Assembly (NCBI GenBank): GCA_007449985.2
Contig: VIIQ02000033.1
Coordinates: forward strand, 124,001-188,000
Direction: 5' to 3'
Source of the DNA: Desmodesmus armatus
Taxonomy: Eukaryota; Chlorophyta; Chlorophyceae; Sphaeropleales; Scenedesmaceae
Length of the DNA: 64,000 nucleotides
A program made the position numbers and the translations under genes. The notes under the pieces were generated by a model. It saw only the letters and a list, made by a program, of their open reading frames with translations. It was not told the origin of the DNA and did no database searches. This document shows positions 23,927-33,886 of the stretch, in pieces (position 1 is the first letter of the stretch; every line of letters begins with the position of its first letter).

Positions 23927-25806
23927 TCACTCAAGGAAGACTCTTCCATGGGTGTGTGTAGGCAGCCCAAGCCCCATCGCACGGCTGTCCTGCACAGCCT
24001 CCCTGGCCACTTCCTCATCAGCAGCACTGACAGTCAGCCTCAAAGAGTGAACATGCGCAAAAGCAGACAACAACATCTGAGCATCGACCTTGGACGCCAA
24101 CCGCACTCTAGTTCCGATCTTTGCAGTCGTGACAGTAGTAAGCTTGCCCAGAGGATGCAAGCAACCCCAATCTAGTTCAGGGCTCGCGCACAACCCCAAC
24201 ACTAGCCACCTGAGCCCTGTGACCTGCTGCATCGCATCCGCAAGGGCAACCGCTTCCAACTTGTGGGAAATGTTGAAGGAAAGCATTGTTAAGCTTGTGA
24301 GCTGTGCCAAGCCCTGAAGTGCTGCCACACGATCGGCGCCAGGTGTACCCAGCTGGAAACATGGCCATGCAGGACGAGCTGACGGTTTGGCCACATGCGT
24401 CAGTATTCTTCTAACCTTTGGACCGTAGCTGCCCAAGGCCTCCCATGATGCTGTGTCCATTGGACCGGTGAGATTAACAACCTCCAAATTTGGGAAGGTC
24501 CTGAAAGGGACAGACCCACTGGCTTCGAACAAATGCACAACCTGTGCACATGCACTATCGGTATCTAAGCCTTGATTGCCAGCCTCCCATGCACCACTCA
24601 CATAGGTGAGCTTTGTCAAAGCAGCCAGGGCAGGCACTGCAGCCCAGGTCCAATGCGCTGCTCTTGGCGACAGGCTGTCACAGAGTCTGACCCTCTGCAA
24701 GCTGGTGAGGTGTTCCAAGGCTGAGTAGAAGGGCTGTGGGTCCTGGTCCCGCAGCTGGGAGCCAGAGACCTCCAAATGGGTGAGCTGGGAGAGCTCACCC
24801 ACCGCCTGCCAGTCGCCGCGGCTGCTGCTGGGCAATGCCCAGGAACAACCCGCCTGCAGCGTCAGCGACTGCAGCGCTGTGCAGCTGCTGATGTGTTGAA
24901 GCATGCCTGGTTTCAGCATGAAATCACCGCGCAGCTCGGTCAATGCTGTGAGGTGAGCTAGGAACTGCGCATCACTGGGTTCTAGCCCCCCGGGCGCAGT
25001 ATGCCGTACAGCCTTGCTGGTCAGCTGGAGGGCAAGCTGCTGTAGGCCAGTGAGGGAGGAGAGTGGGGCCAAGTCCTTGACGGAAGCGCCCACGTGCACG
25101 GCCTTGTCAAACCCAATGGCTAGATGGGTCAGCTGTGTGGCCTGCCCAGCTGCTCCCACACTGCCCGTGCGCCTATCCAGCTGCGCTTTGCTGTGAGGGT
25201 GAGGGTCCTGAGGTGCTGCAGCTGGGAGTTGATGCTGCTCAGCACCATGCCTAGCGCCAGTACACGGTAATGGCCCTCGATTGTGAGCTCCAGCGTGTAG
25301 AGGCAGCTCAGCCTGTGGCGCAATAATGAAGCCGCGTCAATAAACGCAGATGCAGTTCAGCTGTTCATGGATGAGTCATCAGGTGATCACAGCTGTTCAC
25401 TACCACACTACAGATCACGAAGTCAGTCACCATTGGTCACGTCAGACTGACAACTAAGTGCGACTCAAAGCGCAACTTGCCTGGACAGGCCTGCCAAGAT
25501 AGCTGGTGCCAGCAGGTAGCAGCTGTCCTGGGCTAGTGCCACCTGGGCGGCAGTGCAGTCCGGAAAGTGCTGGTGTAGTGCTGACAGGTGGTGCCTAATG
25601 GTCATCGGATCACCGCTGCTGCCTACGGCTATCAGTTTGAGCTTTCGGACGCTGCCATGGCACAGACTGCGCAAGGTCCAACACGAAGATGCTACAGCAG
25701 AAGCACACCCGTCCTTGATGAGCTTGGGGAGCAGCACCTCAGCCCAGACATCGTCATTAAGTTGTTGCAAGCAGTGTAGTAACGGTGACTGCACAGATGA
25801 AGCCAT
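23927..25806 (-). pseudogene. LRR2: F-box-like / LRR family gene with one frameshift
   Basis: Same design as LRR1. Exon 1 (25806-25481, 326 bp) begins at ATG 25806 (MASSVQSPLLHCLQQLNDD) and ends at a GC donor (CCAG|GCAAGT). Exon 2 (25312-23927) starts at CCACAG|GCTGAG. One base is missing near 25148, where relatives read CAGCTGGGACAGGCC and this copy reads CAGCTGGGCAGGCC. Reading shifts there; the rest (25159-23927) is open to the stop. With the base present the gene would be 570 residues. It is either a young pseudogene or an assembly error. A hAT MITE lies 53 bp upstream of the start codon. Confidence 0.75.
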
Positions 25807-25859
25807 GGCCTGCAAATAAAGACTCAGTGACTGACGATGATCTGAATGATGACTTGGCC

Positions 25860-26252
25860 CAGGGATGTGCCGTTACAGTTACACACTTTACATTACACGT
25901 AATTACAGTGTAATTACAGTGTAATTTACAAGGCTCTGAACAGTGTGTAAGCAGTGTAAGGCAGTTGCACAACAGTGTAACAGTGCCTGACGCAGGATTT
26001 GAGCATGTAGAGTGGTTATAAACATGCCCAACATAATGTTGACGTATGTGGATGCATCATGCATGGCATGCAGCCCTACTGCAGGAGGTCTGGGCACCCG
26101 GGCCAGGGGTGATCAGTGGCCTGCCAGGTGCCGTCCTGTGCCAGCCTGTGGCGTCAGTCTTACAGTGTAATCTTACCGTAACCTTACAGAAAGTGTAATT
26201 ACATGTAATTACATTACACCGACCCCGATTACACTGTAACGGCACACCCCTG
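25860..26252. mobile_element. hAT-type MITE (393 bp)
   Basis: Terminal inverted repeats start CAGGGATGTGCCGTTACAGT on the left and CAGGGGTGTGCCGTTACAGT on the right complement (19 of 20 match). An exact 8-bp target duplication ACTTGGCC lies at 25852-25859 and 26253-26260, as in hAT elements. Both sub-ends are AT-rich with repeated GTAATTACA words. There is no transposase. The element sits directly upstream of the LRR2 start codon. Confidence 0.93.
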
Positions 26253-26289
26253 ACTTGGCCAACTTCATGTACCTTGCACACGCCTTGTG

Positions 26290-26697
26290 AATCACTGTCC
26301 CACAGAAACACTACGATCAAGCGACGCGATTTCGACGATCAAACCCCACGTGTCTGTTCAGAAGGTTTTGACTGCGCAGCAGCTAGCTGCTGCTGTTGGT
26401 TGGGTGCCTGTTGCTTTTGATGCAGAGGCGAGCAGCCTTGTGGCAACCGACTCAGGTACTTACCATACAATGCTCGTTTCAACCGTCTTGCCTAGCACTT
26501 GGCGTATGGATGTACAAACACAGTTTGGGGGCTTGGTCCCGATGCCCCCTGCTCTGGCTGTTAGCTTGAGTCGTCTTCAGCAACACTTCCCCCGTCGTCT
26601 TCCTTGCTTGTTTGTGCTTGGCACAAGGATGGACGACGTATGTGTTGGCGTTCGGCACCAGTCAGCACACTGGCACAGTGGCTGGCTTTGGGCTTGA
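26290..26697 (+). CDS. Coding-like fragment of unknown function
   Basis: This plus-strand frame is open for about 136 codons and has protein-like composition (TAQQLAAAVGWVPVAFDAEA, LVPMPPALAVSLSRLQQHFP) but no ATG at its upstream end. An AG acceptor (CCCACAG) lies just inside it at about 26306. It may be one exon of a gene or a fragment carried with the repeat around 26640-27105. No family is recognised. Confidence 0.3.
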   Translation, partial: NHCPTETLRSSDAISTIKPHVSVQKVLTAQQLAAAVGWVPVAFDAEASSLVATDSGTYHTMLVSTVLPSTWRMDVQTQFGGLVPMPPALAVSLSRLQQHFPRRLPCLFVLGTRMDDVCVGVRHQSAHWHSGWLWA

Positions 26698-26879
26698 CCT
26701 GTGCTGTGTTCTCCCGCCCTGCGCAATCGGGGACGGCCAGCACTGCTGAATTGGGCGGTGTTGTTGCAGGATAGTATGTTGAGTACAATCAGGATATGAA
26801 ATCAGTGGCCAGCTGGCCAGTGCAGCCAGCTGTTTCTAACCAAAATTGGTGACAAAGGGATGCTGTTGGTTGATGAAGC

Positions 26880-27110
26880 TGCCAAGGTTACAGAACCTGC
26901 CATACCATGAACTGTATTGATTGGTTGTTCCTGCCTCTTGCGCACCAATGTCCTCAATTCCCCTGCATACCATACAGGCAACCTATAAAGAGATCTCCAC
27001 CTCCAAAAGCACTAGGCACACCTCCAGTCATAATGCTCTGGTACACCTGTATACACTGTCAGTATCACAGCAGGAGGCATCAGGACCAAGGTTTCAGTGA
27101 AGCAGGGGCA
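26880..27110. repeat. Diverged LRR 3'-flank repeat, copy beside LRR3
   Basis: It shares words with 14330-14560 in the same orientation (GTTACAGAACCTGCC, ATACAGGCAACCTATA, CAGGAGGCATCAGGACCAAG) and lies downstream of LRR3 on its strand. No coding region is recognised. Confidence 0.5.
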
Positions 27111-27311
27111 ACAGCAACATGACTTATGTTATGATGGGACACCATCACCTTCAAGCGCAACACACACGGCTGCAAGAATTGACCCCAAACTTGACTGCAA
27201 AACCCCCACCGCCAACTGCCTTGAATTGAACAGTCAGGGCACAGTATGCCCGTAAAGTGCAACATACATGTGTTGTGAATGTCACAAGCACAGGCACAAC
27301 ATAAGCAGTCA

Positions 27312-27360
27312 AATCAAATCAAACCAAAGTTACACCTGTAGCTATGAAACTCAAGAGTAT
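27312..27360 (-). mobile_element. Very short LINE 3'-end insertion (49 bp)
   Basis: It matches the last ~50 bp of the LINE at 19661-22442, including the (TTTGA)n tail read on the minus strand. The 8-bp direct repeat AGCAGTCA lies at 27304-27311 and 27361-27368, showing an extreme 5' truncation during target-primed reverse transcription. Confidence 0.82.
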
Positions 27361-27860
27361 AGCAGTCAGCTGACTTGTCATGTACAAAGGTGTAAACAGC
27401 CACAGCACAGACTGCCAAATGACTGGGCTAGCTCAACCCTGAAACGGTGACGCATTATGGTGCACTAATATGCACGTGACGCCCACACCACCACCTCCTC
27501 AGGCAGTTTGAGCCCCATGGCCCGGCTCTGATTCACTGCCGCCTCAACTGCTGGAAGGTCAGCACCACTGACGCTCAGCGATACAGAGCGTGCATGCGCC
27601 AAGCCAGACAACAGCATCTGTACAACATGCTTAGATGGCACCGGCGCGCTGACATTCAAGTACACAAGCTTGAGGTTGGCGAGCTTGCCCAGTGGAAGCA
27701 AGCAGCCCCAATCCAACCCCGCAATTAGGCGCACCCCAAATTTCAACACCTTCACTTGCTGCACGGCATCTGCCAGAGCAAGCACCTCCAACTCATGAGC
27801 TACATTGAAGTGCAGCTGCGTCAAGCCTGTCAGCTGTGCTAAGCCCTTGAGTGCTGCCAC

Positions 27861-29410
27861 TGTGGTGCGAGCGGACGGGGGCGGGGCTACGCGGGGTGGC
27901 CGGCCGCACAGCGGGTGTCAGGCAGGCAGGCCTGTGGCAGAGAGGGGGAGGGGAGCTATGCTGCCGTCTGCAGCACTGGCAGCCGGCTGTGTCTTACGCG
28001 GGCACGTGGGTTCACTCCCTGACCCTGGTCCTTTTACAGTGGACTTGTTGTATTTTGCTTTGTTTGTTTTGAGTGTGTATGTGTGTGTACTGTGAACGTG
28101 TGACAGGTGATATGTGTCGGCTGGCTTGTGACTGTGACAGGCTGTACGTGTGAGGTACAGGGGGATATCCAGGCGGTGGGAAAGCGGGGCTTTCGTGATC
28201 AGAAGGGCAAAGCTTGATAGCTTTGGGGAATCAGAAGACGTGGGGTAAACACGTTACCAGGTGGCAAGAAGGGGTACTCTATTCGAGTCCCGGTGAGCAC
28301 TTTTGGCTCATGAGCATATTGGCTGTTTTTCACAGGGGAGGCCCCACCTTATATAGGCTGGGGCAGCTTCTACCAGCTACCGGGGCAGCTTCACCCAGCT
28401 ACCAAGTAAACATAGCTGCCCAGATGTAGCAGCAAACAACTGCACAAACCATTAGAATCACTAGGGGCGGCCTCAGCCGCCGAGGGAGGGCGAAACAAGC
28501 ATTTTTGCCCTCATTTCTCGTTTCCGCTGAGCTGAGAAACCAACATACAGCGAACCACAACAGCACAACAGCATCACGTGGGGCACTACGGGTCCTCATG
28601 GAGTGCCTTCGGAGAAGATCACTTCCTGGCCGCGACAAACCCGACCATACGTATTCCAGGGCACGTATAACTTCATGTGTGGCCAACGCACGTCCTGCAG
28701 GGCCGTCTTTTGTCTGAACGGGGTGCGATGCAGACAGCTTTTCGCTCGTGTGGCACTGCTGACACTCCATGCAGGCTGCTATGCTTCGGAACAAACACTC
28801 AACATACGTGTAAGGTGCCTCGACCCTGCACATGGGCCGCAAGCTTCGTCAGCAATGCTCACACAGGGAAAACATTATAGATGGGTACGTAATGATCTCC
28901 GAACAGCCTGGATAGGACTCAAGGGATGCCCAGCTGTGCGTAGTGACCAGCTGTGAGACTCGGAACGGCCCACAGAGGGAGGCAGCAGCAGGAGGGCGCT
29001 GTAGAGTGGGCGCATATCTCCCACAGCAGCAGGGGAAGCAAGCAGGACTCTCAGTCTGCTCGACTTCAGCCTCAGGGACCATACAGCAGCATGAAGTAAG
29101 CAACGAAAGGGCCTGCATGTGCCCAGGTGTGCGAGGCAGCAGCTGCATACGATCCAGTCGGCGGAATCGGGGCTGATGTGGCGCGGGCGGGGGGGGGGGG
29201 GGGGTAATGCTGCTTCAGGGTCAGCATACCCCCTGTGCACAGCAGTAGATGACCGCACTAGGCATAGCGGTGTTGCTTCTGCACAGGCGATTCAAAGCAA
29301 ACAACTAGCAAAACACACCATCAAGGCAACCAGCGATGTCAGTACAGCGTAGGCACGCATTGTACAGGTGCCCACTCACAGGTGGGCCCAGCACCCATGC
29401 TGGTGCCACA
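27861..29410. mobile_element. 1550-bp insertion of unknown class in LRR3
   Basis: Comparison with intact relatives shows uninterrupted coding DNA on both sides, with the three bases CAC repeated at 27858-27860 and 29411-29413. The ends are TGTGGTGCGAGC and, on the complement, TGTGGCACCAGC, matching at 9 of 12 positions. The interior has a (G)18-type run near 29180 and several frames without recognised domains. The small target duplication and weak inverted ends do not settle the class. Confidence 0.7.
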
Positions 29411-30201
29411 CACACGTTCTGTCCCAGAAGCACCAGCGGGGAAGCAAGGCCATGCAGGGCGTACCCGAGGCAGGATAGACATGCAAATCCTCTCCACTTT
29501 TGCACAACAGCTGCCCAAGGCCTCCCACGACGTGGTGTCCAATGGACCTGCCAAGCCCACAGCCTGTAGGTTGGGAAAGCCCCTGAACGGCACCAACCCA
29601 CTCAAATCACCCAACACCACAACCTGATCACATGTAGCATCACCGTCCCACCCCTGGTCCCCTGCAGCCCACGAACCCCTTAAGGACGTCAACGCTGTCA
29701 ATGTGGCAAGGGTTGGCACTGCAGCGGCAGTGAACCGCCCTGCCGCTAAAGACTTCAAGCCAGCCAGGCGCTGCAAGGCAGAGTAGTATGGCTGCATGTC
29801 CTGATCTGGAGGCAGCAACTTAGATGCCAAGTGGAGCCGTGTGAGGTGGTTGAGCTGCCCCAACGCCTGCCAGTCGCTGCTGCTGGGCCGTACCAAGAGG
29901 CCACCAGCCTGCAGCGACAGTGATTGCAGCGCTGTGCAGCTGCTGATGTGTTGGAGCATGCCATCTCTCAGCACAAAATCACCTTGCAGCTCGGTCAATG
30001 TTGTTAGGTGGCCAAGGAACTGTGCATCAGTCAGGTCTACCAACTCTGGCTGCAGCGGTGGGGCCTTGTTGGCCAGCTGGAATGTAAGCCGCTGTAGGCC
30101 AGTGAGGGAGGAGAGCGGGGCCAAGTCCATGACGTGAGCACCCACAGCTAGGGCTTTGCCAAACTCAATGGCTAGGGAGGTCAGCTGTGTGGCCTGCCCC
30201 A

Positions 30202-32737
30202 CTGGCTGTGCCCCAACCAGGGGAGGACCCACAGACCTTTGCTAAGTATGCACGGGAGCTTGTGGTCAATGGGGAGCGTGTCATCAATGAGATGTGGACA
30301 GCAGACCTATGGCTGAAGGCACAGGTGGGCTCTTGGGGCTCCAATGTTGTAGGCTTGCAACGAGGGTGTGACAGCATATACACCCTTGATGTTTATTCAT
30401 CGTCAGCTGTTGGAAGATCAACCGTGACACAAGTATAGACCACTGACAAAAGGTGCCGCATTGCCTTGCCCTTGTCTGCACTTCACCCCTGCAGCGCGAG
30501 GTGGCACAGCTTCAGGAAGGGTATGCAGCTGGTCCCAGGCCCATACTGTGGCTGGTCCTTTGGTCTGACAAAACCACGTATGACAAGGCAACAGGACAGA
30601 TCTGCCACTGTGTCACAGCATCCATTGGTGAGGCGGCACCAGGCAACCAGCATCCTTGAGACTATGAGCAGTGACTGCAGTGGGATGATGCTTTCCAGCG
30701 CTCACCCAGGGTGCAGCAGACCATGTACCCTGGCCCACCCATGACTGACAGGGACACAAGAATACACGGGGACTGGCACCTGGTGATCCCACCGCATATG
30801 ACAGCCGCATGTTTTACATGTTGTACTACATAGAACGTCTAACGCCCGGGTGGCGTCAGTACTGCATCGATTCCGTCCTACTGTTTTTGATGCACAGGGC
30901 CCCTGTACACGGTGTACCCTGGATTGTGACTGGGCTGTCACAGGCGGCTACTAGTAGTTATCTGGGTGACGCTTTCTGATTGCAGGGCTGCTGCTGCCAA
31001 GGTGCTAAACAGTTGCTGCTGCTGGGCTGCTGCTGCTGGACTTGCTGCTGCTGATGGCCCTTCACGTCCTTCCAAGGCCCTGGAACGTAGCGCTTTCAAG
31101 ATTGCAACTACATGTGACACGATCGAGCACCATTATGGCACTGAACTGGTCGCTCACACTCTGGGCTCAACAGCAGCAACAACAGCAGCAGCAGCAGCGA
31201 GTGAACAAAGCTGCTGCGCCCTTGCATCCCTAACCTGTGCCTGCGTCGCTGATGGGCAAAATCCAGCTAAATTCCTTATGTCTTCGGCACGCGCATCCAC
31301 AGCTGACGGACTGTTAGTCACCCATTACTCAACCCCGCACTTGCCTCGCAGCCTCTACCCAAGGGCCCCATGAAACGTTTTTCAACTAATATCTATCAAT
31401 CACATTTTCCCTGCCCTGTTGTGTACGGTGCACTTTGCACGTGCAAGGAAATTGCGTCCATGAAATTAGTGACGCTATTCAACCAGACTATTGCGGCACA
31501 CAGGCGTGCCCCAGCCGTCACCGACAAATACGTACGTACATCGTGGCATTATACCATTTGACGTTCTCGTAACCAGCAGCTGCAGCAGAGTTGGCGTTTG
31601 CTACCGCAGCATCCATACCCAGCATACAAAGGACATTATTACTTCTTATAACCACAACATTCCTGAACGACTAGCCAAGGCCTGCTGTGGCACCTCTTGG
31701 ACCCTACTTCAGACCAGTTTTGGCAGTCATGTGTGTGGGTGTGAGACCCGTGCGCTGTATTGGCATCTATTCCTAAAGGAATCGATGCAATACATGCTGC
31801 AGCTATGCCTGTGCCGTGTTGAGCCACAATAGTTTCCTGTTGACTGCATGCAGGCAATACCTGTGTGGAGTTTCAACACTCTCAGGCAGGCCAGTGCCTG
31901 ATTGCTCTGCTTCCGGTACTGAAGGACAAAACAGGTGATTACACCTGCCACCTCCGCAGCCACTTGTGTGGGAAGCTACCCCCCGGGCTGAGGCTCACAT
32001 CAGCAAGAAGGCAAGAAAAGTCAACACAGTGCCTGGCCACTTCTTTATTCTGGATGCACAGGCACTGCAGCGCCAGGTGTGCATCGTGCCCAACTTCAAG
32101 TTGGGTGCTGGGCACTTCTTCATCAACCCATTGGTGCACGAGGCAGAGGAGCACTTGGTGGGCATGCGGGGTGGCGCCGACAGCAGCTAAGGGCACCCCT
32201 GGCAGTGTGATTGATTTCAACAAAAGCAGGAGAACTGGGTCGACCTTCTGTTTCGGTGGTTCCCAATCAGTTGCAGTGCAAGCACCAGCCGATTGCTGCT
32301 GAGCAAGCAGTTGAGATCGGGAGTGAGTTGTGGTGGAATTGGTAAAAGATTTCATGAGAAACTTGTGCATCATGGCCTAAAGTATGCTCAGTGGGTGGGT
32401 TCAGCGGTTTGTGCTGAAATACGTGACCTCCTGTGACATCTTAGGGTGCCATAGCCTCCCTAGGCATCCAGGCTCGAGCATACATGCACTGCAGATAGTA
32501 ATGAAAGTGCTGTGGTCCCTAGAACGCAGCTATCAGGCGCTTCAGTGTCCAGGGTTTGACATAGATGTCTAACATCGATGTCCAACATCGCCTGGATATC
32601 GCCTGGACATCGGCCGATGTCCAGCGCCGATGTCCAACCGGTCGATGTCCAACACCGCGACGCGGCGATGTTGAACCTCGCGCCGTGTTCAACATCGGTT
32701 GAACATCGAACACATGGTGTCCATACTTTTAGAGACG
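30202..32737 (+). mobile_element. Decayed DNA-transposon-like insertion in LRR3
   Basis: LRR3 coding sequence stops at 30201 and resumes at 32738. Plus-strand exon-like pieces inside read DPQTFAKYARELVVNGERVI (30220-30337, donor GTGGGC) and, from about 30494, REVAQLQEGYAAGPRPILWL followed by VLWSDKTTYDKATGQ. The SDKT with following alternation resembles the first catalytic region of Plavaka/KDZ-type transposases. Another coding-like piece is at 31966-32190 (VPGHFFILDAQALQRQ). No clean inverted ends or target duplication were found, so several insertions may be merged. Identity is tentative. Confidence 0.4.
32560..32715. repeat. Cluster of short degenerate palindromic repeats
   Basis: About ten imperfect copies of a 12-15-bp word of the type TGTCCAACATCGA, alternating with its complement (TGTTGAAC, CGATGT), fill about 150 bp. 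The array can fold into many alternative hairpins. It lies at the right edge of the insertion in LRR3. Confidence 0.7.
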
Positions 32738-33460
32738 CAGCTGCTGCCACACTGCCCGTGCGCCTGTCCAGCTGTTCTTTGAGGTGAGGGCTAGGCTCCT
32801 TAGCTGCGGCAGCTGAGTGTTGATGCTGCTGAGCAGAACCCCCAGTGCCAGGGAGTTCTGTGTGCCCTCGATTGTGAGCTCAAGGGTACAGAGGCAGCTC
32901 AGCCTGTGACAACAGTGGCAACAGCAGGCGGCATGTGGCATGAGGAACACACAGCGTCGCAGGAACCCAGCGGGTGTTTTGTGAGATAGAAGAGGGGTTG
33001 GACTCTTGTCGACTAGCCCCGTGCACCAGCACCTATGTTAATCAGTTACTCACGCTTTTTCCTGCTTTTTGCAAATTATGAGGCAATGGGCAGGGCACTG
33101 TCACATAGCACCAAGACATGCAGATGCTGCAACTTGCCTTGACAGGCCTTCAACGATAGCTGGAGCCATCAAGTAGCTGCTTTCCAGAAGCAGTGCCATC
33201 TTGACAGTGGTACAGTCGGGGAAGTGCTGGTGCAGTGCTGCAAGGTGGTGCTGTACAGTGATGGCAGCGATGCTGCTGCTCCCAAACGCTTTTAGGTTGA
33301 GCTTCGTGATGCTGCCATGGCACATCCTGCGCAGGGTAGAGCAGGATGCTGCCACATACCCAGCTGTCTTGTCTGCTATAAGTTTGGGCAGCAGCACCTT
33401 CGCCCACACATCGTCATTCAGCTGTTCCAAGCAGCGGAGCAGAGCTGAGCCAGGAGCCAT

Positions 33461-33730
33461 GGACTGGGGTCAAGCCTGTTACTATGACACAGTAAGGGGA
33501 GGTCAGACAGAAAAGACGAAAGAGAAGGCGTGTATGGCCCTTTGTTCCTGCCTTCCAGGGCTGTCAGGGAATAGGGCTCAGGTGAGGGTATGGGATCAGA
33601 TCGTTGCTGTTGTCGCAGTGAGATGTGTTCGGAACATTGCATGTGTTGAAAAAGTGGTGCATAAGGCCATATTTAAACGTTTACAAGCAAAGTCACTAGC
33701 GCTCCCAGTTCCGCCCTTCTGTCCGGCCCA
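33461..33730. promoter_or_regulatory. Shared promoter region between LRR3 (-) and LRR4 (+)
   Basis: The two start codons are 270 bp apart and face away from each other. The part next to LRR4 (about 33680-33725) shares AGCAAAGTCACTAGCGCTCC and a CGCCCTT word with the region upstream of LRR5. The part next to LRR3 resembles the region upstream of LRR6 (CCATACAC, CTCC and pyrimidine-rich words). No TATA box is evident. Confidence 0.55.
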
Positions 33731-33886
33731 ATGGCACTTCACCCTTCAGCTGGCACTTCACCCTTGCTACACTGCATCGAGCAGCTGAATGACGATGCCT
33801 GGGCTGAGGTGCTGCTCCCCAAGCTTATCAGGGCAAAATCTGCATCTGCTGTTGCAGCGTCTTGTTCTACCTTGCGCAGTCTGTGC

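Larger units (their letters stand above)
27465..33460 (-). pseudogene. LRR3: F-box-like / LRR gene split by two insertions
   Basis: Family pieces remain in order on the minus strand: exon 1 33460-33138 (MAPGSALLRCLEQLNDDVW, GC donor AAG|GCAAGT), exon 2 start 32903-32738, middle 30201-29411, and 3' part 27860-27465. The gaps hold a 1550-bp element (27861-29410) and about 2.5 kb of other inserted DNA (30202-32737). Each remaining piece is open and aligns with LRR6, its nearest relative by exon 1 sequence. The gene cannot give a normal protein. Its promoter faces that of LRR4. Confidence 0.85.

Noticed and set aside
28399..28842. Zinc-binding integrase domain in the LRR3 insertion
   Set aside because: Cys pairs are present in the minus frame, but spacing and surrounding residues do not match a known integrase or transposase motif.
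29178..29202. Functional G-quadruplex element
   Set aside because: A long G run is present but in an inserted element without transcription evidence; may be length-uncertain in assembly.
27861..29410. CACTA-type transposon
   Set aside because: One end reads CACTG with the flank included, but the other end does not give the matching CAGTG; the CAC is better explained as target duplication.
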